A stretch of 64,000 bases of DNA from Aquabacter sediminis (GTDB lineage Bacteria; Pseudomonadota; Alphaproteobacteria; Rhizobiales; Xanthobacteraceae), in the NCBI RefSeq assembly GCF_028863665.1, contig NZ_JARBFX010000003.1, forward strand, positions 372,001 to 436,000. The letters are read 5' to 3'. The position numbers and the translations under genes are program-made. This document shows positions 53,513-61,200 of this stretch, one piece after another. Within the stretch, counting starts at the first letter, position 1; each line of letters begins with the position of its first letter. The notes below the pieces were generated by a model. That model worked only from the letters and a program-made list of their open reading frames with translations. It searched no databases and had not been told where the DNA came from.

Positions 53513-54693
53513 TCCGCCGCCTCCGGCACCTTTGAGGAGGCAGGCGGTGCAACGGGCTTGCGTCCCGCGGGGGAGCGACGGCAGTGCTTGGCAATCCAGA
53601 GATAAAGGCCGCTTCCCAGCACGACGAGAGTGACCAGGTCCAGCAGCGCCCAGATGATTTTGAGCGGCAGGCCCCCATAGTCGCCGAAATGCAGCGGGCG
53701 AGAGATTTCCAGCGCCCTTAGATACCATGGCATCTGCACCACGGCCGTCAGGTCGCCGGTCCGCGCATCCACCAAGACGGGGCTGAACAAGCGCTCGGCC
53801 AGGGGCGTCTTGCCGTGCCCCCAAAACAGATAGTGATGCGGGCTTCCGAACGGGTTACCGGGATAGATGACAGCGGCCACATGCATGTCAGGCAACGCAC
53901 GGATGGCGGTTTCATAGGCGGCCTGAACCGAGGTCAGTTCGACGGGCGCGGGCGGCGCCTTGCCCTGCCATGGGGCCAGCATCGCGCGCACGTCGGTGCG
54001 CTGCCAGAGGTCGAACATCGGCGAGGCCAGTTCGTTCAAGACGCCTGTGGCACCGACCACCAGCACCCACAAGGCGGTGACGATACCCAAGAGGTTGTGC
54101 AGGTCGAGCCAGCGGGTGCGCGCCGCGCGGGTGCGGCGCAGCGCACCAAACTCCAGCTTGCGTGTGAAGGGGCCATAGAGGACGACGCCGGACACGAGCG
54201 CTGCCACGAAGATAAGGCCCATGGCCCCCATGAAGAGGTTGCCGGCCAGGCCCGCGAACAGGTCCACATGAAGCCGGAACATGAGCGTCGTGATGCTGGT
54301 GCTCTGCCGTTCCAGCGGCTCTGACTGCTCGACCACCGCGCCGGTCCGCGCATCGAAGCGGACGAAATGCTCAAGGTGCGGGTTCACCTCGAGCGCGGCG
54401 AATGATGGCGCCATCCAGACGAGAACCTGCGGCGCGTCATCGTCCTTGAACAGCGAAACGATGACCTCGCCCGGATACATGGCGCTCGCCTGCCGGACGT
54501 GGCGGTCGAGACTGAGATGCGGCGTGTCGGGTGGCATCTGCGCGAACACCGGAGATGGTTCGATCCAGTGGTCGATCTCATCGTGAAAGATCAGCGGCAG
54601 GCCGGTGAGGCAGATGAGGAAGAGACACGCCGTGCAGATCAGGCCCGTCCACGTGTGGATGAAGACCCACATCCGGAGTGAAGTTGCCGACAT
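53509..54693 (-). CDS. PepSY-associated transmembrane protein
   Basis: This 394-residue inner-membrane protein has the PepSY_TM layout: an N-terminal helix with MWVFIHTWTGLICTACLFLICLTG, a periplasmic PepSY-like loop, helices around residues 145-175 and 200-225, and a C-terminal helix (WALLDLVTLVVLGSGLYLW). Such proteins accompany TonB-dependent siderophore receptors and are thought to reduce or release iron from the siderophore. ATG 54693 is chosen because upstream in-frame residues are unlike the family. It is the first gene of the iron module. Confidence 0.9.
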   Translation of the reverse strand: MSATSLRMWVFIHTWTGLICTACLFLICLTGLPLIFHDEIDHWIEPSPVFAQMPPDTPHLSLDRHVRQASAMYPGEVIVSLFKDDDAPQVLVWMAPSFAALEVNPHLEHFVRFDARTGAVVEQSEPLERQSTSITTLMFRLHVDLFAGLAGNLFMGAMGLIFVAALVSGVVLYGPFTRKLEFGALRRTRAARTRWLDLHNLLGIVTALWVLVVGATGVLNELASPMFDLWQRTDVRAMLAPWQGKAPPAPVELTSVQAAYETAIRALPDMHVAAVIYPGNPFGSPHHYLFWGHGKTPLAERLFSPVLVDARTGDLTAVVQMPWYLRALEISRPLHFGDYGGLPLKIIWALLDLVTLVVLGSGLYLWIAKHCRRSPAGRKPVAPPASSKVPEAAE

Positions 54694-54894
54694 CAGCGTT
54701 TTCCCTGCCTCCCAACCAGCGGCGGAGCTTCCGGCGGGCATTGCCGCGGCATGACCATTGCGTGGGAGGTTTTCTTGTTCACCCTGAGCTCCTGACCCAT
54801 GGAGCCCGAACGAGGCCCCTGTCAGGTAGACGAGTGAAGGGGCCGATTCTCGTGCAGTTTCTTGATGCGGAGGCGGCGCGCCCATTCGTTTAGG

Positions 54895-55107
54895 GACGCT
54901 CGCCGGTTGCTTCGGATCGTCATTGTGCTATCGGACGGCCAGATGAGCGACCATCAGGTCGCCCGCCTCATCCTTGATGCCTTGCCGCCGACCAAATGCC
55001 TGATTGCCCACCGGGGCGACGGCAGCGCCTGTTTCCGCGAGGCATTGGCCGTCAGGGGCGTCGAGCCTCGCATTCCGTCATCGCTGAGCCCCAAGCGGCC
55101 TTTGGCC
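54895..55107 (+). mobile_element. IS5-family transposase fragment
   Basis: The plus strand reads VLSDGQMSDHQVARLILDALPP, then an altered DRG motif (HRGDG) and ALAVRGVEPRIPSS. This corresponds to the middle of an IS5/IS427-type DDE transposase. Start, end and inverted repeats are missing, and it ends in unrelated sequence, so it is a dead fragment. Confidence 0.7.
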
Positions 55108-55278
55108 CTCGAATTGAATTTCGCCATGCACGATGACATAGCCGAGGTCGGCAATACGGATGGCCTGGGTGAAGTTCTGGTCGGCCATTTTTGCGGTAAG
55201 GTGATAGTGCGCACTCAACTCGGCGATCGCGTCGATCGTGCGCGCCACCAGCAAGGGCGAAAGGCCAACCGAGGGCTC
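55078..55278 (-). pseudogene. 3' fragment of a LivF-type ABC ATPase
   Basis: The minus strand reads EPSVGLSPLLVARTIDAIAE, a degenerate ADQNFTQAIRIADLGYVIVHGEIQFEG, then a stop at 55078. This is the C-terminal third of a branched-chain importer ATPase, beginning inside Walker B, with the catalytic VEQN changed to MADQN. The rest of the gene is absent. It is not a copy of the fused ATPase at 11 kb by eye. Confidence 0.72.
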
Positions 55279-55360
55279 GGTGCGTTGCCTGTTCCGAAAA
55301 TGGCAGGAACAGTCTCCGAGTTAAAGTCCGGCACTCCCCGGCCAGATGCTCGATCAGGAT

Positions 55361-55636
55361 TGTGCCGGCATTGCCCGGAAAGAAGCCCAGCTTGATCTCC
55401 GGAAAGCCCAGCTTCGCATCGCGGGCGGCAATGAGCACGTCAGCCGAGAGCTCGATCAGAAGGCCGCCGCTGAGCGCGTAGCCATGGATGGCGGCAATCA
55501 CGGCCTAGGGCAGTGCCTGGATCCGCTCATAGACGGCGCAGCCGTGCATCTCGCGCTTCGCCAGCTCGATGGCGTCCCGCGCCTCAACTTTCCGGATGAC
55601 CTCCAGCACCTCGGGGGCGTCGATGTCCTGAATGGG
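55361..55636 (-). pseudogene. crotonase (enoyl-CoA hydratase) fragment with a stop
   Basis: The minus strand encodes PIQDIDAPEVLEVIRKVEA through YERIQALP, then a TAG at 55504-55506, then the typical crotonase stretch VIAAIHGYALSGG and KLGFFPGNAGT. The enzyme's second half is replaced by the LivF fragment. An internal stop and loss of the 3' end show a dead gene. Confidence 0.72.
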
Positions 55637-55721
55637 GCGCGGGGCCCCAAAGCGGGGAAGACATGTGCTTCCAGGCGGCTCTTGAGGCGATCAGAATAGG
55701 AGGCCACCCAGCCGGGCAGCT

Positions 55722-56051
55722 TCATATGGAACCATTCGCGCCCACCTGCTCGAAAGTGTTGCCCGCCGCGACTGCTGCCGTTCGCTTCTCGGCCTGGCGC
55801 GCCACGCTCGCATCGATGCCCCCAGCCAATTGCTTCTTGATGGTATCTCGCCGCTTGCGAGCCTCCGCCAGAGACACGGTCGGATAGGTGCCGAGGGCCA
55901 GGGTCTTCTGCTTCCCAGCAAAGCGGAAGGAGAGGCGCCAGTAGCGCCGACCATCAGGGTTCACCAGCAGAAAGAGCCACCCTCCATCGCCCAGTTTGTA
56001 GGGCATCTCCTTGCCTTTGGCATTGCGGACGGCGGTGTCGGTGAGCGGCAT
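55722..56051 (-). pseudogene. N-terminal fragment of a P4-type tyrosine integrase
   Basis: These 109 residues match the DUF4102 arm-binding domain at the start of P4-like integrases: LTDTAVRNAKGKEMPYKLGDGGWLFLLV, RYWRLSFRFAGKQKTLALGTYPTVSLAEARKRRD. The frame then stops, and the catalytic R-H-R-Y domain (about 280 residues) is missing. It lies 175 nt from the 3' end of a tRNA gene, exactly where an element integrated in that tRNA would keep its integrase. Confidence 0.78.
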
Positions 56052-56225
56052 TGATGATGCCTGGACGGATGATCTTTTCAGATACCATCAAAGGCACCAT
56101 CAAAAAATGTGGCTGCAAGCGAACCAGGGTGGATGACGGCGGACACTTTCCCACCAAAAACCCTTACGAACGCTTGATTTTCTCGATTCTTGCAGACAAC
56201 GCCGGACAGCGGCGTACGGTGGATG

Positions 56226-56301
56226 TGGTGGGCCCGGCAGGACTCGAACCTGCAACCAGACCGTTATGAGCGGTCAGCTCTAACCATTGAGCTACAGGCC
56301 C
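56226..56301 (-). tRNA. tRNA with CAT anticodon (probably tRNA-Ile2, else elongator tRNA-Met)
   Basis: This 76-nt minus-strand tRNA includes an encoded CCA. The 7-bp acceptor stem is GGGCCTG with CGGGCCC (one G-T pair). The anticodon stem GACCG/CGGTC encloses the loop CTCATAA with anticodon CAT, and the T arm carries GGTTCGAGTCC. The short D loop and C4-G69, C5-G68 pairs favour the lysidine-modified tRNA-Ile2. The 3' end faces the integrase fragment. Confidence 0.9.
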
Positions 56302-56589
56302 CCGTCCCTGCTCCTAGCAACAGGCGCGTCGGCGAACAACCCGCTGGAGGGGCGAGACGGTGCACAACCGGGCGGGCCGCCCCATTGGCGCCGTGATCGG
56401 CGGTGGAGATAGGCTCATCCGACCCTGCACGGGCCGCGCCGGAATGTACCGGAGGCTTGGGGCGGGGTGCTGCCTCGCGCGGCGCCAAAGGAAGACGGAG
56501 CGGGGCGAAGCGGGACCACAAGGCAGCGCAGCCGCGCGCCTCGGCGCCCGGTTCGGCTCGGATCCAGCACGGTCAAAGGGAGACACCAC

Positions 56590-57411
56590 ATGTTCCGCCC
56601 GCACTTCGCCCTCGCCGCCCCCGGCCGCCCCGCCCCGGAGGGCAGCCTCGGCACCCGGCGCGCGGCCCCGCCAACCGGGCTCCCGCGCGCGTTCCGGCTG
56701 GCGTTCGGGCTGGCGCTGGCCGGGCTCGCCGCCAGCGCCAGCCTCCCCCTGAGCGCCGCCCAGGCCCAGGAGGTGCCGCGGGCCACCCTGGCGGTGAATG
56801 GTGAGGGCGAGGCCAGCGCCGTGCCGGACCTCGCCATCTTCTCCACCGGCGTCCTGACCTCGGGCAAGACCGCCGACGAGGCGCTGGCCGCCAATTCCCG
56901 CACCATGACGGCGGTGATTGCTGCGGTGAAGGAGACCGGCATCGAGGCGCGCGATATCGCAACCTCCGGCCTGTCCATCCAGCCCCAATATACCAGCCCC
57001 GGCCCCAATGCCCGTGAGGCGCCCAAGCTGTCGGGCTACGAGGTGCGCAACACCGTGGCCGTGAAGGTGCGGGATATCGGGCAACTGGGTGGGCTGCTGG
57101 ACAAGCTGGTCCAGGCCGGGGCCAACCAGGCGGGCGGGCTGCGATTCACCGTGTCCGATCCCGGCGCGCTGGAAAAGCAGGCGCGCATGGCGGCGCTGAA
57201 GGATGCCCAGGCCCAGGCCCAGGAGCTGGCCCAGGCGGCGGGCCTGCGCCTGGTGCGCCTGCGCCGCATTGCGCCGGTTGAGGCCGGCGGGGCGATGCCG
57301 GCGCCCATGATGGCCTTCAAGGCCGAGGCTCGGGCCGCTGTGCCGGTGGAAGCGGGCGAGACCACGGTACGGGCGGGCATCACCCTCGTTTACGACGTGG
57401 AACCGCTCTGA
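56590..57411 (+). CDS. SIMPL-domain (DUF541) periplasmic protein
   Basis: This 273-residue protein has a long N-terminal region with a signal helix (FGLALAGLAASASLPLSAAQAQ) cleaved near residue 57, followed by a SIMPL/DUF541 domain: VNGEGEASAVPDLAIFSTGV, then SGLSIQPQY and GYEVRNTVAVKVRDI. Family members are periplasmic or outer-membrane proteins linked to stress and envelope function; the biochemical role is unknown. ATG 56590 has GGGAG 8 nt upstream. A textbook terminator follows. Confidence 0.9.
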   Translation: MFRPHFALAAPGRPAPEGSLGTRRAAPPTGLPRAFRLAFGLALAGLAASASLPLSAAQAQEVPRATLAVNGEGEASAVPDLAIFSTGVLTSGKTADEALAANSRTMTAVIAAVKETGIEARDIATSGLSIQPQYTSPGPNAREAPKLSGYEVRNTVAVKVRDIGQLGGLLDKLVQAGANQAGGLRFTVSDPGALEKQARMAALKDAQAQAQELAQAAGLRLVRLRRIAPVEAGGAMPAPMMAFKAEARAAVPVEAGETTVRAGITLVYDVEPL

Positions 57412-57443
57412 CCACGGCATCCTGAAGCGAGATCCAGATAGAC

Positions 57444-57475
57444 ATGGCGGCGCACCTCGGGTGCGCCGCCATTTT
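57444..57475 (+). terminator. Rho-independent terminator after the SIMPL gene
   Basis: A perfect 13-bp stem (57444-57456 with 57460-57472) with a TCG loop is followed directly by a short T-run. It begins 32 nt after the SIMPL stop codon. Confidence 0.9.
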
Positions 57476-58254
57476 CATGCGTGGCGTCTGGCCACCTGTG
57501 ATGGCCCGGCCCCCTGTGATGGCCCCCGTGATGCCGGACCGTCATACGCCCGTAACGGCGCTGCAACATAGGCCCGCTAAAGAGGCTGCGGACGGGCGAG
57601 CCGTGAAGCTTTCGCGAGAGTTTACAACCTTTTCGCGCATTTATATCGCTCCTATCCCGTTCGATTGCACCCGCCTGCGCGCGCCCGGCGAGAAGCAAGA
57701 TGGTAGGGGGAAATATTTTATTGCGGCGCGGTAAATCGGCTTTACCCGCCGCGCAAGGCGAGACTAAGATTTGAACATTCCGCTAGGATGGGGCCCTACG
57801 GTATGAGCATCTTCAGGTTCCGACGCCCGAGGCGAATCGTTCTTGCGGGCTGTCCGCGCCATCGCGCGAGGTTAGACCGGAAAACCTTCAACATACCTCC
57901 GTAGAGACATTCAGTCTCTACTTAAGAGATTCCTGAAAAACGACGCGCGGGCACCCATTAAGGTGCCAACGTCCTTTTTCTCGATTGAATAAGACACCTC
58001 CAAATACATGGTCATTCGCGGGTCTTTCGACCCGAGAATGACTCACGCCACCCCATCGTCGCAGTCTCGGTCGCCGCCCCTCCTGGGCAGCGGCAGCGAT
58101 GACGCATGCCCCGTTCCGGCAGGCCGGCGCGCCGGTCGAAGCCAATCCCGGCCTCCCCCTGGAGGCGGGCTGACGAACATCCGAGCGGAAGGACGGGCAG
58201 GCCGTCCTTCGCCGTCGCCATGCCGCCGCGCCCGCGGCGCACCGGAGCCGTGCC
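57476..58254. promoter_or_regulatory. long structured leader before the FG-GAP gene
   Basis: About 780 nt contain no supported gene but several hairpins: a 12-bp stem with one bulge at 57723-57752, a perfect GTAGAGAC/GTCTCTAC stem at 57901-57921, and GGCACC/GGTGCC at 57950-57967 followed by a T-run at 57974-57978, which looks like a terminator or attenuator. The promoter of the giant downstream gene should be here. I do not recognise a known riboswitch. Confidence 0.5.
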
Positions 58255-61200
58255 ATGACCACGACCGTGATCGACCTTGCCTCCCTCACCGCCGCCCAGG
58301 GCTTCGTCCTCTCCGGCGTATCCACCAATGCCAGCCTCGGCGCAGCCGTCAGCGGCATCGGCGATTTCAACGGAGACGGCATCGACGACCTTCTGGTGTC
58401 CGCCCCGGGGACGGACCTCGGCAGCCTCGCAGATGCGGGTGTGTCCTATGTGATCTTCGGCAAGGCCGGGGGGATGGAGAGCTTCTCCATATCGAGCCTG
58501 ACGGCCGAGACCAGCGCGATCCTTTCGGGCGCGCAGGCGAACGGCGGTTTCGGCATCTCGGTCGCGGCGGCCGGCGACGTGAACGGCGACGGGCAGACGG
58601 ACGTCATCATCGGAGCGCCTGCCGTGTCCTTCAGTGGCGTCACATCCGGTGGCGCCTATGTGGTGCTCGACACTGGCGCCGCCGCCTCTGTCGGGGCGGG
58701 CCAGCTCACCGGGAAAAGCGGCTTCGTGATTTCCGGGGTCGCCAATGGTGATAACGCCGGCGTCTCGGTGGATGGCATCGGGGACGTCAATGGCGATGGC
58801 TATGACGATGTGGTCATCGGCGCCTATGCGGCCTCGCGCGGCAGTCGCCAATATGCGGGCGAAGCCTATGTGGTCTATGGCAGCGCCACGCCCACCGATG
58901 TGAACCTCGCCACCCTCGACGCGGCGCACGGCTTCACCATCAAGGGGGCCGCCTACGGTGACTATACCGGCTTCTCGGTGAGCGGGGCCGGTGACGTCAA
59001 TGGCGATGGCAAAGACGACGTGATCGTGGGCGCCTTTTCGCCCTTCGGGGGGCCGGGCGCCGCCTATGTGCTTTATGGCGGCTCTGACCTCTCGACTGTG
59101 GACCTCTCCAGCCTGACGGCGGATCGCGGCTTCAAGATCTCCGGCGGCGCGGCCACAGACGCGGCTGGGGCGAGCGTGGACAGCGCCGGCGACCTCAATG
59201 GCGACGGCATCGACGATCTCATCGTCTCCGCCCCCTATGTGGATGCGAACGGCACCAATTCCGGCGCCCTCTACATCATCTATGGCGAGGCCGGCACCCG
59301 GGCGAACCTCAACCTCGCCGACCTGACAGCCGCTCAGGGCGTACGGATCGCGGGCGCCTCCGGCGAGACGGCCGGCATCGTCGTCCGCAATGTGGGCGAC
59401 CTCGACCATGACCGCATCGATGACCTGTTCATAAGCTCGACAGGACTTGATCCGAACGGACGCACCAATGCCGGTGGCGGCTATGTGCTCTATGGCGGCC
59501 ATATCGCAGACGGCGTGAATCTGGCGGCGCTCGATCCCACCCAGGGCTTCATGGTCATCGGAGCAGCGGCGGGAGATGAGGTGGGCGCATCGGTCGCCGG
59601 AGCGGGCGACCTGAACAATGACGGCATCGACGACCTGGTGCTGGGCTCGGCCAACGCCGACCCGGGCAACGTGAACGGAGCCGGCGCCGCCTATGTGATC
59701 TATGGCGAGAGCTCCGGCCCCCTTGTTACTCAGGTGGACGCCCAGACGGCGAATGGCACCTATGCGCCGGGAGACGTCATCACCCTCGCCCTCACCTTCG
59801 AGGGCGCGGTGGTGGTGGACACCAGCGGCGGGACCCCGCGCCTGAAGCTGGAGACCGGCGCCACCGACCGCTACGCCACCTATGTCTCCGGCTCGGGCTC
59901 CGACACCCTCCTCTTCGCCTATACCGTCGAGGGGGGAGACCAGACCGGCGACCTGGACTTTGCCGGCTCCCGGGCCCTGGACCTGAACGGCGGCGACATC
60001 GTGGGCGTGGACGGCTCGGCCGTCCACCTGACGCTGATGGATCCGGGCGCGGCGGGATCGCTGGGAGCCAGCGCCGACATCGTCATCTCCCCCTCCACCC
60101 CGCCAGTGATGACGCACCTGGCCGGCGATGCCGTCACCTTCACCGAGGACGGCCCCGCCGTGGCGCTCGATGCCGGCGGCGATGCCACCCTGTCCACCCT
60201 GCTCACCGACTTCGCCGGCGCCCGGATGGTGGCGACCATCGTGTCGGGTGCGGTGGCCGATGAGGATCTCCTGACGCTGCGCGCCGACGCCCATGTGGGT
60301 CTCCAGGGCGCGTCCGTAACCTTCGACGGGGCCACCATCGGGACGGTTTCGGGCGGAACGGGCGGGGTGCCGCTTGAGATCACCTTCACTGCCGGCGCAA
60401 CGCCCGCGCAGGCGCAGGCCGTGCTGCGCGCCCTTGCCTATTCCAATGCCGACACAGCCGCGCCCGGAACCGGCGTCCGCGCCATCGCCGTGACCGTCAC
60501 CGACCCGTTCGGGTCCACCAGCCCGGCGGCCTTCCTGACCGTCTCGGTCGCCGGCCAGAATGATGCGCCAGTGCTGACGCCCCACACCGTGTTCCTCTCC
60601 GGGGTGAGCGAGAACACGGCGGCGACGGTTTCCTTTGCCGACCTGCAGAAGGCCGCAACGGCCGTTGATCCCGATGGCGACCCGCTTGCCTACAAGGTGA
60701 TGTCTATCGGCTCGGGGACGTTGCTGGTGGATGGCGTTGCGGCGGTGCCAGGGGTCACCGTCATCACCGCCGCCTCGAAAATGACCTGGACACCCCAGGC
60801 CAATGCCTCGGGCCAGCTGGATGCGTTCAGCATCGCTGCCTTCGACGGCACGGCGGTGTCCCAGGACTGGGCCACGGTGCGCGCCAAGGTGGACGATCTC
60901 AACCCCGATTTGACGGGCCCGTCGGCCGTCACGGCGCAGCGCAATGCCGCCGCTGGCACCATCATCGCGACCCCCGCCCTGGCGGGCGATACCGATGGGC
61001 TGAGCTTCAAGATCGTCGATGTGTCAGTGCCCACCGGCGCGGCCGGCGTGGATGGCACTCCGGTGATGGCGCTGGTGGATGCGGGCCTTGCCGTTTCATC
61101 CTCCGGGGAGGTCTATGTGCAGGATGCCGCCAAGTTCGCGGCGATCTCATCCTCCAGCCTCGTGGTGCGCCTCGGCGTGGATGACGAGGATGCCGACACC

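Noticed and set aside
54694-56301. a second attachment-site copy (direct repeat of the tRNA 3' end)
   Set aside because: I searched by eye for another copy of the tRNA 3' sequence in the window and found none, so element boundaries cannot be drawn.
58012-60585. 857-codon open frame on the minus strand with regular repeats
   Set aside because: The regularity mirrors the FG-GAP repeats of the real gene on the plus strand; it is a shadow of repeated DNA.
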